A stretch of DNA of 64,000 nucleotides from Cedecea lapagei (GCF_900635955.1 NZ_LR134201.1:1364001-1428000); one strand, 5' to 3'; counted from the stretch's first letter, positions 9,241 through 18,277 are shown. The notes: generated by a model from the letters alone, not told the origin. Program-made: numbers and translations.

Positions 9241-10287
9241 ATGGATTTACGCTTTATTCGCCGCGGCAGTTTTGCCGTAGCCCTTTTAGCCCTGGCAGGG
9301 TGCGATAACGCCCAAAACAGCGCCGCAAAGGCGGTGGTGATTGAGGGTAAGACTATGGGAACCTACTGGCGCGTAAGCCTGGCTGATGTGGATGCCGCTC
9401 AGAAAGCGGCGCTACAGGAGAAAATTCAGCAGCAGCTGGACGGCGATGACCGGCTGATGTCGACCTGGAAAAAGGATTCGGCATTGTCCCTTTTTAATCA
9501 GTCCACCAGCACCGAGCCGTATCCGGTGAGCGAGGCGATGAGCGATATCGTCACCATGGCGCTGCGCATCGGTGCAAAAACCGAAGGGGCGATGGACATC
9601 ACGGTTGGGCCGCTGGTCAATCTTTGGGGCTTTGGGCCAGATAAACAGCCCCTGCACACGCCAGACCAGGCGCAGATCGATGCGGCGAAGGCGCTCACTG
9701 GCCTGCAGCACCTGAAGGTAGTGAATGCGTCCGGTAAACAGTGGATGCAAAAGGATCTGCCCGGATTGTACGTCGATCTGTCGACCATCGGTGAAGGCTA
9801 CGCGGCGGACCACCTTGCACGTCTGATGGAGCAGAACGGCATTAGCCGCTACCTGGTTTCCGTCGGCGGGGCGGTGACCACTCGTGGGACGAACCCGGAT
9901 GGCAAACCGTGGCGCGTGGCAATTCAGAAGCCGACGGATCGGGAAAATGCCGTGCAGGCAATGGTGGATATTAACGGCCACGGGATCAGTACTTCAGGCA
10001 GCTATCGAAACTATTATGAGCTGGATGGCAAACGTATCTCGCACATCATTAACCCGCAGACCGGGCGACCTATAGAGCACAAGCTGGTCTCCGCAACCGT
10101 CATCGCGACTACGGCTATGGAGGCAGATGGCTGGGATACGGGTCTGATGGTGCTGGGGGAGGAGAAAGCGAAGCAGGTTGCAGAGAGAGAAGGGCTGGCG
10201 GTTTATCTTATCAGTAAAGAGGGCGATGGTTTCCGTAGCTGGATGTCGCCGCAGTTCAAAACTTTCCTTCTTGAGGAAAAAAATTAA
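9241..10287 (+). CDS. apbE: FAD:protein FMN transferase ApbE (lipoprotein)
   Basis: Mg-dependent flavin transferase that splits FAD and attaches FMN to a threonine of targets such as the NqrB, NqrC and RnfG subunits. It works on the periplasmic side of the inner membrane. It is 348 residues, near the 351 of E. coli. The N-terminus is a lipoprotein signal with lipobox LALAGC, so it should be lipid-anchored. Family signatures are present: GKTMGTYWR near 37-45, DITVGPLVNLWGFGP, DLSTIGEGYAADHLA, and the C-terminal metal-binding region with EADGWDTGLMVLG. An AGGAG ribosome site precedes the ATG. The stop codon overlaps the Ada box of the next gene. Confidence 0.93.
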   Translation: MDLRFIRRGSFAVALLALAGCDNAQNSAAKAVVIEGKTMGTYWRVSLADVDAAQKAALQEKIQQQLDGDDRLMSTWKKDSALSLFNQSTSTEPYPVSEAMSDIVTMALRIGAKTEGAMDITVGPLVNLWGFGPDKQPLHTPDQAQIDAAKALTGLQHLKVVNASGKQWMQKDLPGLYVDLSTIGEGYAADHLARLMEQNGISRYLVSVGGAVTTRGTNPDGKPWRVAIQKPTDRENAVQAMVDINGHGISTSGSYRNYYELDGKRISHIINPQTGRPIEHKLVSATVIATTAMEADGWDTGLMVLGEEKAKQVAEREGLAVYLISKEGDGFRSWMSPQFKTFLLEEKN

Positions 10288-10294
10288 AAAGCAA
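10282..10294 (+). promoter_or_regulatory. Ada box (methylated-Ada binding site)
   Basis: AATTAAAAAGCAA fits AAT-N6-GCAA, the E. coli Ada-binding consensus, exactly. A TATCGT -10-like hexamer lies about 40 bases downstream, at 10334. The box would thus sit around -60, as in the E. coli ada promoter. The first six bases are the last coding and stop codons of apbE. Confidence 0.75.
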
Positions 10295-10360
10295 GAACCC
10301 GAGTTTTTCATCCGGCCAGGGCTGTCATGATGGTATCGTTAAGACAAGCATGAGGTCGCA

Positions 10361-11434
10361 ATGATGAAACAGAGCAACGGTTATATTACAGAGCAGCGGC
10401 GCTGGCAGGCGGTTGAGCAGCGGGATGCCCAGGCTGACGGCAAGTTTGTTTTCGCCGTCAAAACGACAGGTATTTTTTGTCGACCCTCCTGCAGCGCTCG
10501 CCGTCCTCTTCGTGAAAACACCGCATTCTACGAGACGCCTGAAGCCGCGCTGGCGGCTGGTTTTCGGGCCTGTAAACGCTGTCAGCCAGACAAGCTTGCC
10601 CCTGAGCTTCAACGAGTGGCGCGCATCGAACAAGCCTGCCGCATCCTCGAATCCAGCGAGTCATCCCTCACGCTTGATGAGCTGGCGGGGCAGGTTGCAA
10701 TGAGCAGCTTTCACTTTCACCGCTTGTTTAAAAGCGTCACCGGCCTGACGCCGAATGAATGGCAAAAAGCGCATCGCGCCCGCCGCCTGCGCCAGGGACT
10801 CGCTCAGGGCAAAGAGGTGACCAAGGCCATTTTTGATGCTGGCTTTCAGTCCGGCAGTGCGTTCTACCATCGGGCCGACGAGACGCTGGGCATGACGGCG
10901 AGCCAGTATCGAAAGGGGGGCGTTCGTGCACAGGTGCAGTTTGTCGTCGGCACCTGCCGGCTGGGCGAGTTCCTGGTGGCTGAAAGCGAGCGTGGCATTT
11001 GCGCGATTTTGTTAGGCGAACGTGCTGAAGCGTTAATCGGTGAGCTGGAAGCCGAGTTTCCTCGTTCACAGCTCATGCCGGGTGATGAGCTGTTTGCTTC
11101 GCGTGTGGCGCAGGTCGTAAGCTTTATTGAGTCACCAACGGCGGAGTTTACTTTACCGCTGGACATTCGCGGCACGGCCTTTCAGCAGCAGGTGTGGCAG
11201 GCACTAAGAGCCATTCCGCCTGGCGCTACGGTGAGCTACAGCGAGCTGGCAGCGCGCATTGGTAAGCCAGCCGCCGTGCGTGCCGTGGCAGGCGCATGCG
11301 CTGCCAACACGCTCGCGGTCGCTATTCCCTGTCACCGCGTAATTCGTAGCGATGGTGGTTTGTCCGGCTACCGCTGGGGCGTAGAGCGTAAACGCCAGCT
11401 GCTGGAAAACGAGACGAGAAGCCGGGAGGAGTAA
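10361..11434 (+). CDS. ada: Bifunctional DNA repair protein and regulator Ada
   Basis: Removes methyl groups from DNA phosphotriesters and from O6-methylguanine, and once methylated activates the adaptive response. It is 357 residues. The N-terminal zinc domain carries Cys40, Cys44, Cys71 and Cys74 (FCRPSC and CKRCQPDK), where Cys40 corresponds to the phosphotriester acceptor Cys38 of E. coli. An AraC-type helix-turn-helix follows (about 95-190). The C-terminal methyltransferase domain has the acceptor Cys in IPCHRVIR at about 324. The first of two adjacent ATGs is used here, with GAGG upstream. alkB follows with stop and start codons overlapping by one base, so the two form an operon under the Ada box. 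Confidence 0.95.
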   Translation: MMKQSNGYITEQRRWQAVEQRDAQADGKFVFAVKTTGIFCRPSCSARRPLRENTAFYETPEAALAAGFRACKRCQPDKLAPELQRVARIEQACRILESSESSLTLDELAGQVAMSSFHFHRLFKSVTGLTPNEWQKAHRARRLRQGLAQGKEVTKAIFDAGFQSGSAFYHRADETLGMTASQYRKGGVRAQVQFVVGTCRLGEFLVAESERGICAILLGERAEALIGELEAEFPRSQLMPGDELFASRVAQVVSFIESPTAEFTLPLDIRGTAFQQQVWQALRAIPPGATVSYSELAARIGKPAAVRAVAGACAANTLAVAIPCHRVIRSDGGLSGYRWGVERKRQLLENETRSREE

Positions 11435-12075
11435 TGCTGGATTTGTTTGCCGATGAGGCTCCATGGGAAGAGCCGCTTGCCGAGGGCGCGATCATTCTGC
11501 GGCGTTTTGCTCGGGAGGATGCTGCGGCCCTGATGGCGGGCGTGCATGAGGTATCTCAGCAAGCGCCCTTCCGTCATATGGTCACCCCCGGCGGGCATAC
11601 CATGTCGGTGGCGATGACTAACTGTGGTGCGCTGGGCTGGAGTACGAATCAGAACGGCTATCTCTACTCGCCACAGGATTCTCTGACCGGCCAGCGCTGG
11701 CCTCAAATTCCCTCTCTCTTTAAGGATCTCTGCGCGCGAGCTTCGCTTGCTGCGGGCTATGCTGATTTTGAGCCGGACGCCTGCCTGATAAACCGCTATG
11801 CGGCAGGAACAAAACTTTCTCTCCATCAGGATAAAGACGAGCCTAATTTGCGCCAGCCGATTGTTTCTGTTTCGCTTGGGCTACCCGCCGTGTTTCAGTT
11901 TGGCGGCCTGCAGCGTAGCGATTCGCTGCAGCGTGTAATGCTTGAGCATGGCGATGTTGTCGTGTGGGGAGGCGCATCTCGCCTTTTCTATCACGGTATT
12001 CTGCCCCTCAAACCCGGCTTTCACCCCCTCACCGACCAGTTCCGCTATAACCTGACTTTCCGCCGCGCGTCGTAA
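11434..12075 (+). CDS. alkB: DNA/RNA oxidative demethylase AlkB
   Basis: Fe(II)/2-oxoglutarate dioxygenase that removes 1-methyladenine and 3-methylcytosine lesions by oxidative demethylation. It is 213 residues. The iron ligands His131, Asp133 (LHQDKDE) and His187 (FYHG) and the 2-oxoglutarate-binding Arg204 and Arg210 (RYNLTFR) fall at the same positions as in E. coli AlkB. The start overlaps the ada stop (TAATG), which implies translational coupling and joint induction by methylated Ada. Nothing unusual was seen. Confidence 0.96.
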   Translation: MLDLFADEAPWEEPLAEGAIILRRFAREDAAALMAGVHEVSQQAPFRHMVTPGGHTMSVAMTNCGALGWSTNQNGYLYSPQDSLTGQRWPQIPSLFKDLCARASLAAGYADFEPDACLINRYAAGTKLSLHQDKDEPNLRQPIVSVSLGLPAVFQFGGLQRSDSLQRVMLEHGDVVVWGGASRLFYHGILPLKPGFHPLTDQFRYNLTFRRAS

Positions 12076-12158
12076 GGCAAATAAAAATAAGAATTATTCT
12101 TGATGTGAGGGGCAAGCCGTTTAAACTGCTCGCTGTTTTGTTTTGCAGGTAGGAAATC

Positions 12159-13805
12159 ATGGAGCTACTTCGAGTGGTTTATCGCCAGTATCGCTGGCCT
12201 TTTATGATGGTCATGGCGTTAAGCCTGGCAAGCGCAGCGTTAGGCATCGGTCTTATTGCCTTTATCAATCAGCGCTTGATTGAAACTCCAGATCTCACCC
12301 TGGCCGTGTTGCCGGAATTTTTGGGCCTGCTCTTACTGTTGATGGCCGTGACGCTGGGTTCCCAACTGGCGTTAACTACTCTCGGTCACCATTTTGTTTT
12401 TCGTCTGCGCAGCGAGTTTATTAAGCGCCTGCTGGATACCGACGTTGAGCGAGTGGAACAGCTCGGCAGCGCGGCGCTGCTGGCGGGTTTAACCAGTGAT
12501 ATTCGTAATATTACCATCGCATTTGTACGTCTGCCTGAGCTGGTGCAGGGCGTTATCCTGACTATCGGCTCTGCGGCCTACCTGGCCTGGCTCTCGCCGA
12601 AAATGCTGGGGGTTACCACCGTCTGGCTGGTGATCACGATTGTGGGCGGCTATTTGCTGGTGGCGCGGGTTTACAAACATATGGCCCAGCTTCGGGAAAT
12701 CGAAGACAAGCTTTATAACGACTATCAAACCGTTATCGAAGGTCGCAAGGAGCTGGCGCTTAACCGCGAGCGCGCCGAACGAATTTACGAAGACACCTAC
12801 ACGCCTCATGCCGCCGACTACCGAAACAATATCATCCGGGCGGATACCTACCATCTGAGCGCGGTCAACTGGTCAAATATTATGATGCTGGGGGCGATTG
12901 GCCTGGTCTTTTACATGGCTAACAGCCTGGGCTGGTCCGACACCAATGTTGCGGCGACTTTCTCCTTAACGCTGCTCTTCCTGCGCACGCCGCTGCTTTC
13001 TGCCGTGGGCGCCTTACCGACGCTGCTCAGCGCTCAGGTAGCCTTCAATAAGCTGAACAAGTTCCAGCTTGCGCCTTACGCTGCAGCGTTCCCTCGCTCT
13101 AAGGAACCCGGGAGCTGGCAGCAGCTCGAGATGCGGGATGTGGTGTTCCGCTACGCTGACAATAGCTTCAGCGTGGGCCCGCTTAACCTTACCCTCAAGC
13201 GCGGAGAGCTGCTGTTCCTGATTGGCGGTAACGGCAGCGGAAAATCTACCCTTGCGATGTTACTTACCGGTCTGTACCAGCCGGAGAGCGGTGCCATTTA
13301 CCTTGATGGTCAAAGGGTTGATGCAGGATCCCAGGATGACTACCGCAAGCTATTTTCAGCGGTGTTCACCGACGTCTGGCTGTTCGATCGCCTGCTGGGG
13401 CCGCAGGGAAAACCGGCTAATCCCGAACTGGTTAACAGCTGGCTGGAGCGGTTGAAAATGAGCAACAAGCTGGAGCTGGAAAATGGCGCCATTGTTAACC
13501 TCAAGCTTTCGAAAGGGCAGCGTAAACGTGTGGCGCTGCTGCTGGCGCTGGCTGAGGAGCGGGATATCATCCTACTGGATGAGTGGGCCGCAGACCAGGA
13601 CCCACACTTCCGCCGCGAATTCTACCAGGTCCTGCTGCCGCTGATGCAGCAAATGGGGAAAACGGTGTTTGCTATCAGCCACGACGACCACTACTTCATT
13701 CATGCAGACCGACTGCTGGAAATGCGGCAGGGCCAGCTCAGCGAACTTACCGGTCACGAGCGGGAGCAGGCTTCCCGCGATGCCGTAGCGAGAACGGGCC
13801 ATTAG
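12159..13805 (+). CDS. yojI: ABC exporter (fused permease/ATPase) YojI
   Basis: Inner-membrane half-transporter with its own ATPase; E. coli YojI exports microcin J25 with TolC. It is 548 residues (547 in E. coli). About six membrane helices lie in residues 1-310. The ATPase follows, with Walker A GGNGSGKST near 362-370, a signature region LSKGQRKR near 453 and Walker B IILLDEWAADQD. The signature reads LSKGQ rather than the usual LSGGQ, which is also how I remember the cyclic-peptide exporter family to which YojI belongs. An 84-base gap follows alkB and a terminator closes the gene. Confidence 0.92.
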   Translation: MELLRVVYRQYRWPFMMVMALSLASAALGIGLIAFINQRLIETPDLTLAVLPEFLGLLLLLMAVTLGSQLALTTLGHHFVFRLRSEFIKRLLDTDVERVEQLGSAALLAGLTSDIRNITIAFVRLPELVQGVILTIGSAAYLAWLSPKMLGVTTVWLVITIVGGYLLVARVYKHMAQLREIEDKLYNDYQTVIEGRKELALNRERAERIYEDTYTPHAADYRNNIIRADTYHLSAVNWSNIMMLGAIGLVFYMANSLGWSDTNVAATFSLTLLFLRTPLLSAVGALPTLLSAQVAFNKLNKFQLAPYAAAFPRSKEPGSWQQLEMRDVVFRYADNSFSVGPLNLTLKRGELLFLIGGNGSGKSTLAMLLTGLYQPESGAIYLDGQRVDAGSQDDYRKLFSAVFTDVWLFDRLLGPQGKPANPELVNSWLERLKMSNKLELENGAIVNLKLSKGQRKRVALLLALAEERDIILLDEWAADQDPHFRREFYQVLLPLMQQMGKTVFAISHDDHYFIHADRLLEMRQGQLSELTGHEREQASRDAVARTGH

Positions 13806-13830
13806 GTCAGCATTCTCTAAACAAAGTAAA

Positions 13831-13859
13831 AAAAACCAGTCTATTAAGGCTGGTTTTTG
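13831..13859 (+). terminator. Terminator of yojI
   Basis: Inverted repeat AAAAACCAG / CTGGTTTTT with a 10-base loop, followed by a T-rich stretch, 26 bases after the yojI stop. Confidence 0.8.
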
Positions 13860-13917
13860 TTTTCTTCATCTTCCCACGCTATAAACTAACTCGTCGTTTC
13901 CAGGGAAAAGTTTATTT

Positions 13918-15345
13918 ATGACAGCGATTCAGAAGTACAGCACCAAAGAGCGTGACCAGGACCGTGCCCGCATCCTGCAGATCCTGCTGATGAATAAGGC
14001 CGTCGCCAGTGGGATTCTGGCCAAGGAGCCGATTGCTGAAACGCAAAGTGCCGAGCAGGATATCGCCGAGATAGTGACGCTGGTAGGGCGACTGCCCGCG
14101 CCGGATCTCGCCGATGTCCTGGAGGCATTGCCAACGGAAGAGCGTTTAGCGCTGTGGAGCCTCATTACGGAAGAGCGGCGCGGCAGCGTGCTGGTTGAGG
14201 CATCAGAAACGGTCTGGGATGACCTGATTGCGGATATGAGCGATAAAGCGCTGCTTAACGCGCTGCGTCCGCTGGATATTGACGATCAGATCTACCTGGC
14301 GCAATACCTACCCCGTGACCTGGTGGGGCGCCTGCTGGCGACGATGCCGCAAAATGAGCGCACGCAGGTCCGCCAGATCCTGCACTATGATAAACACAGC
14401 GTCGGCGCGATCATGGACTTTGAGGTGATCACCGTGCGCCCTGACGTCACTCTTGCGGTCGTTCAGCGTTATCTCCGCATTCGGGGAAAAGTCCCGCAGA
14501 ATACCGATAAGCTGTTTGTCACCAGTCGCGACAAAACGCTGTTAGGCGAGCTGGATCTCACTGCGATATTGCTGCATTCGCCGCAGACGCCGGTATTTAA
14601 GGTGATGGACGATAACCCCACCTGTTTTGCGCCGGAAGATCACGATGAAAAAGCCGCACGTACCTTTGAGCGTGATGACTTGATCAGCGCCGCGGTTATC
14701 GACAGCGCCGGCAAACTGATGGGGCGTTTAACGGTCGATGAGATCGTGGATGTGGTTTACGAGGAAACCGACAGCGACCTGCGTCGTATGGGTGGCCTGA
14801 GCGCTGAAGAAGATGTGTTTGCGCCAGTCAGCAAAGCGGTCCGCACCCGCTGGGCATGGCTTGCGATAAACCTCTGTACCGCTTTTGTCGCCTCGCGAGT
14901 GATTGGGCTGTTTGAACATACCATTTCTCAACTGGTGGCGCTGGCCTCGCTGATGCCGATTGTGGCCGGGATAGGCGGCAATACCGGTAACCAGACCATT
15001 ACCATGATCGTACGCGCGCTGGCGCTGCAGCATATTCAGGCGGGGAATATCTCGTTCCTGATGATGCGCGAGCTGGGTGTTGCGTTGATCAACGGTCTGG
15101 TCTGGGGCGGCGTGATGGGGACTATCACCTGGCTACTGTATAACGATGCGGCGATGGGCGGCGTGATGACGCTGGCGATGGTGCTGAATCTTCTGGTTGC
15201 GGCGCTGATGGGCGTGGTGATCCCGATGACGATGACCAGGCTGGGTAAAGATCCGGCCGTTGGCTCAAGCGTGATGATCACGGCGATCACCGATACCGGC
15301 GGATTCTTTATCTTCCTCGGTCTGGCTACGCTGTTCCTGCTGTAA
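13918..15345 (+). CDS. mgtE: Magnesium transporter MgtE family
   Basis: Probable Mg2+ channel/transporter gated by cytoplasmic Mg2+. It is 475 residues with the full family layout. An N domain of helical repeats spans about 40-150 (LPAPDLADVLEALPTEER). A CBS pair spans about 155-285 (VGAIMDFEVITVRPDVTL onward), and five membrane helices span about 300-475. The ion-pore signature GIGGNTGNQT is at about 351-360. The C-terminus has the acidic TDTGGFF motif. E. coli K-12 lacks this gene and relies on CorA and MgtA; many other Enterobacteriaceae have it. It stands alone behind the yojI terminator. I see no M-box riboswitch in the short leader. Confidence 0.9.
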   Translation: MTAIQKYSTKERDQDRARILQILLMNKAVASGILAKEPIAETQSAEQDIAEIVTLVGRLPAPDLADVLEALPTEERLALWSLITEERRGSVLVEASETVWDDLIADMSDKALLNALRPLDIDDQIYLAQYLPRDLVGRLLATMPQNERTQVRQILHYDKHSVGAIMDFEVITVRPDVTLAVVQRYLRIRGKVPQNTDKLFVTSRDKTLLGELDLTAILLHSPQTPVFKVMDDNPTCFAPEDHDEKAARTFERDDLISAAVIDSAGKLMGRLTVDEIVDVVYEETDSDLRRMGGLSAEEDVFAPVSKAVRTRWAWLAINLCTAFVASRVIGLFEHTISQLVALASLMPIVAGIGGNTGNQTITMIVRALALQHIQAGNISFLMMRELGVALINGLVWGGVMGTITWLLYNDAAMGGVMTLAMVLNLLVAALMGVVIPMTMTRLGKDPAVGSSVMITAITDTGGFFIFLGLATLFLL

Positions 15346-15364
15346 CCCGACATCAACAACGATT

Positions 15365-15393
15365 CACCGCGACGCTATGTTATAGTCGCGGTG
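15365..15393. repeat. Perfect inverted repeat between mgtE and the HtrL-family gene
   Basis: CACCGCGAC and GTCGCGGTG form a perfect 9-bp dyad around an 11-base loop containing TATAGT-like bases. No T run follows, so it is not a normal terminator. It could be an operator or an mRNA hairpin in front of the next gene. Confidence 0.5.
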
Positions 15394-15417
15394 ATGACGA
15401 CCTCTGTTATGGATGCT

Positions 15418-16269
15418 ATGAACTCTTCAATTACAATCGTAACCGCTTTTTTTGATATCGGAAGAGGGCAGTGGACCGCCGATAAAGGTTTTTCGCCCCA
15501 TCTTGAACGTACTACCGATCGCTATCTGAACTACTTTGCTAATCTGGCGAAGCTGGATAACAACATGGTGGTGTTTACCAGCAGCGATCTTAAGCCGAAA
15601 GTCGAGGCGCTTCGGGGAAACAGGCCGACAACGGTCATTACGATAGATGTGAATAAGAAGTTCGCCCACATCAAAAAGCGCATAGCCCGCATTCAGCAGG
15701 ATGAATCTTTCCGTTCCCGGCTGGAGACTCGGCAGCTCATTAATCCAGAATACTGGTCGCCTGAATATGTGCTGGTTTGTAATTTAAAAGCGTTCTTTGT
15801 CAAAAAAGCTATCGACCTCGGCCTGGTTAAAGATGACCTCGTGGCGTGGGTCGATTTTGGCTATTGCCGCACGCCTGAGACCACCAATGGTCTTCAGCGC
15901 TGGTCCTGGCCTTTTGATAAAAACAAGATGCATTTCTTTACTATCAAGAAAGGGTTAAAGGCGAAGTCCGTTAACTCGGTCTTTGATTATATGATTGGTA
16001 ACCACGTTTTTGTTATTGGTGGGGCTCTGGTGGGAGCGAAAGAGAAGTGGCAGGAGTTCTACACGCTGATGTGCCGCTGCCAGAAGCTGACGCTGGATAA
16101 CAATATCGTCGATGACGATCAGGGGATCTTCCTGATGTGCTACCACTTCCGGCCAGATCTGATAAAGCTCAACTATCTGGGTAAAAGCCGCTGGTTCGAT
16201 CTGTTTAAACGCTTCGAAAAGAAAAGCTTCAAAGAAACCGTCTATCGGCTTAAGTTTTTGATCAAATAG
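15418..16269 (+). CDS. HtrL/YibB family protein (putative glycosyltransferase-like)
   Basis: Protein of 283 residues from the ATG at 15418 (NSSITIVTAFFDIGRG). This start was chosen because family members begin with this segment. In-frame ATGs at 15394 and 15409 and a GTG at 15391 are possible, and no start has a strong ribosome site. It resembles the HtrL_YibB family, whose members often sit near lipopolysaccharide or capsule genes and look like glycosyltransferases of unknown substrate. Visible features are the AFFDIGRG start, VAWVDFGYCR (a possible nucleotide-sugar DxG-type site) and NNIVDDDQG. There is no signal peptide or membrane helix. The neighbours are mgtE and tRNA-Pro, which do not reveal its role. 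Confidence 0.7.
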   Translation: MNSSITIVTAFFDIGRGQWTADKGFSPHLERTTDRYLNYFANLAKLDNNMVVFTSSDLKPKVEALRGNRPTTVITIDVNKKFAHIKKRIARIQQDESFRSRLETRQLINPEYWSPEYVLVCNLKAFFVKKAIDLGLVKDDLVAWVDFGYCRTPETTNGLQRWSWPFDKNKMHFFTIKKGLKAKSVNSVFDYMIGNHVFVIGGALVGAKEKWQEFYTLMCRCQKLTLDNNIVDDDQGIFLMCYHFRPDLIKLNYLGKSRWFDLFKRFEKKSFKETVYRLKFLIK

Positions 16270-16305
16270 CCGTCACTCTTCTTCCAGGCAAAATTCAGGC
16301 ATAAA

Positions 16306-16332
16306 AAAACCAGCCGTAAGAGGCTGGTTTTA
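16306..16332. terminator. Bidirectional terminator between the HtrL-family gene and tRNA-Pro
   Basis: Stem AAAACCAGCC / GGCTGGTTTT with a 6-base loop. A runs before and T after allow termination of the HtrL-family gene on plus and of proL on minus. Confidence 0.8.
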
Positions 16333-16342
16333 AATGTTTATT

Positions 16343-16419
16343 TGGTCGGCACGAGAGGATTTGAACCTCCGACCCCCGACACCCCATGACGGTGCGCTAC
16401 CAGGCTGCGCTACGTGCCG
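16343..16419 (-). tRNA. proL: tRNA-Pro (anticodon GGG)
   Basis: A 77-nt tRNA on the minus strand with an encoded CCA end. The acceptor stem CGGCACG / CGTGCCG pairs fully. The T arm has GGAGG-TTCAAAT-CCTCT and the anticodon loop ATGGGGT gives anticodon GGG, which reads CCC and CCU. The sequence agrees with E. coli proL, including a U-U mismatch in the anticodon stem. Its place beside yejM also matches K-12. Confidence 0.96.
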
Positions 16420-16494
16420 ACGCAGAAGAATAATAGTACATTTTTCCGCGTTGATTGCAAGAGAGTCATCGCTAACTGTCTTATTAATATACAA

Positions 16495-18258
16495 TTAGTT
16501 GGCGATAAAGCGCTTCTCGTCGGTGAGAACCTGCAGCAACAAATCAAGCTGCGGTTTGCTCTCCTCGATCCTTTTCCCCTGCAGATTGTACATTTTGTAG
16601 TTGCCGTTATTGCTGAGCACCAGCGTCATTTCCGGCGTTGTTACGGCCAGGGTTTCATTATCCGCGCCGATCACCCAGTTATTCCGCCGAGTCGCAGCAA
16701 ACAGATCTTCGCCCTGAGAATATTCATTTGCCGGCGTTTTAACGTGAAGCAGGCGCTGCATCAGGGTTGTCATCACATCCTGATGATCGGTGAGCCTGGT
16801 AATTGTTTGCGCCGGCGTACCCGGCCAGTGGATCACCAGCGGCACCTGAATATGAGAACGTGACCAGGCAAAAGTATTGCGCTGTTCGCCGAGCGGGATA
16901 CCGTGCCCGGCTGTAATGATCACTACCGTATTTTGCAGTTTGCCCGCCGCCTGCAGCGCGTCCAGCACGCGTTTAATCTGCTCATCAACATTGCCCGCCG
17001 CGTGGGAATAGCGGCGCTCGAAGCTTTGTTGATTGCCATTGTCGTCAATGCTGGTGCCGTTAAAGGCTACCCACGAGAACCAGCGGTTATCGTCGGAGGC
17101 ATACTGGTTCAGCCAGTTAATCCACTGCGTTGCCGTCTGACTGTCGCTCTGGCTTTTTGCCGGGCGCAGCGAGAAATCGGAGAGCAGGGCCTGGCGGTAC
17201 ATCGCCGAATTAAAACCGTCTGAGGCAAACAGGCCCAGCTGATAGCCCTGCTGATTTAAACCGGTAATCAGCGCGGCTGGCGTGCGGTTAGAAAGCACGC
17301 CGTCCATATAAGCCGGAGAAATGCCGTAGAACAGGCCGAAGATGCCGCTGTCGGTGTTGTTCCCGGAGCTCATATGCTGAGTGAAACGAATATTGCCGGT
17401 CGCAAACTCATTCAGCGCCGGCATATCTTTGCCCACGCTGTCGGCATTCAGGCCGTCTACGGTTATCAGCAGCACATTGTTCCCGATGCCCATATCGCGG
17501 AACTGCAGGTTACTCAGCGGATACTGGACCGACAGCGCTTCCGGGCTGCCTTGTTCAACCAGGCGGCGCTGGTACTCCTGGGCATCAAGCAGGCCGTGTT
17601 TCTCAAGGAAGCGGCGTGCCGTCATCGGGTAAGAGAGCGGCAGGTTCGCCCGCTGCATGGTAATAGGGCGATAGAAGTTGGCATCCGCCCAGATGTACAT
17701 CAGGTGGCTGCTAAAGAAAGAGATAAAGAACAAAATGACCAAGGGACGAGCGTATTGGCGACGGCGACCCAGGCTGCGCAGCTTCTGCCAGCTCCACGTC
17801 GCGAACAGCATCTCAATAAGCAGGATCACCGGCGCGCTGATAAACATCAGCTGCCAGTCGCGAGCCATCTCCCCCTGATCGGGGTTTATCACCAGCTCCC
17901 AGACGGTGGGGTTCAGGTGGAGGTGGAAGCGCGTGAAAACTTCGCTGTCTATCAGCAATAGCGTCATGCCCGCCGTAGCCAGGGCCGCGCTGATAAAACG
18001 CAGCAGCCGCTGCGACATGACGATAAACGTCAGCGGAAAAATAAGCAGTAAATAGGCAGCAAACACCAAAAAACTAAAGTGCCCAACAACGCTAAGGTAC
18101 GAATAAATTCGCCCCGTCAGCGTCGTTGGCCAGTCGGCAATAAACAGATAGCGGCTACCCAGCAGCATGGCCAGCAGGATATTAAACAGGGCGAACCAGT
18201 GTCCCCAACTGACCATCTGGGAAACTTTTTCGCGGTAGCGCTGACGGTTAGTCACCAT
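16495..18258 (-). CDS. yejM: Inner-membrane LPS-biosynthesis regulator YejM (PbgA/LapC)
   Basis: Essential inner-membrane protein in E. coli that senses periplasmic lipopolysaccharide and, through LapB, tunes FtsH degradation of LpxC. It is 587 residues (586 in E. coli). About five membrane helices lie in the first 190 residues, followed by a sulfatase-like periplasmic domain from about 245 to the end (NVLLITVDGLNADS, then HMSSGNNTDSGIFGLFYG). The domain has an alkaline-phosphatase fold but is not thought to act as an enzyme. It lies 19 bases after yejL on the same strand, so yejLM form an operon. Confidence 0.94.
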   Translation of the reverse strand: MVTNRQRYREKVSQMVSWGHWFALFNILLAMLLGSRYLFIADWPTTLTGRIYSYLSVVGHFSFLVFAAYLLLIFPLTFIVMSQRLLRFISAALATAGMTLLLIDSEVFTRFHLHLNPTVWELVINPDQGEMARDWQLMFISAPVILLIEMLFATWSWQKLRSLGRRRQYARPLVILFFISFFSSHLMYIWADANFYRPITMQRANLPLSYPMTARRFLEKHGLLDAQEYQRRLVEQGSPEALSVQYPLSNLQFRDMGIGNNVLLITVDGLNADSVGKDMPALNEFATGNIRFTQHMSSGNNTDSGIFGLFYGISPAYMDGVLSNRTPAALITGLNQQGYQLGLFASDGFNSAMYRQALLSDFSLRPAKSQSDSQTATQWINWLNQYASDDNRWFSWVAFNGTSIDDNGNQQSFERRYSHAAGNVDEQIKRVLDALQAAGKLQNTVVIITAGHGIPLGEQRNTFAWSRSHIQVPLVIHWPGTPAQTITRLTDHQDVMTTLMQRLLHVKTPANEYSQGEDLFAATRRNNWVIGADNETLAVTTPEMTLVLSNNGNYKMYNLQGKRIEESKPQLDLLLQVLTDEKRFIAN

Positions 18259-18277
18259 AACTTGTTACGATAGTTCC

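Noticed and set aside
12089..12101. AAGAATTATTCTT palindrome upstream of yojI as a Fur box
   Set aside because: It matches the Fur consensus poorly and yojI is not known as an iron-regulated gene; a chance AT-rich dyad is more likely.
13918..16343. Genomic island integrated at the 3' end of tRNA-Pro
   Set aside because: No integrase, no direct repeat of the tRNA end and no mobility gene is present near mgtE and the HtrL-family gene.
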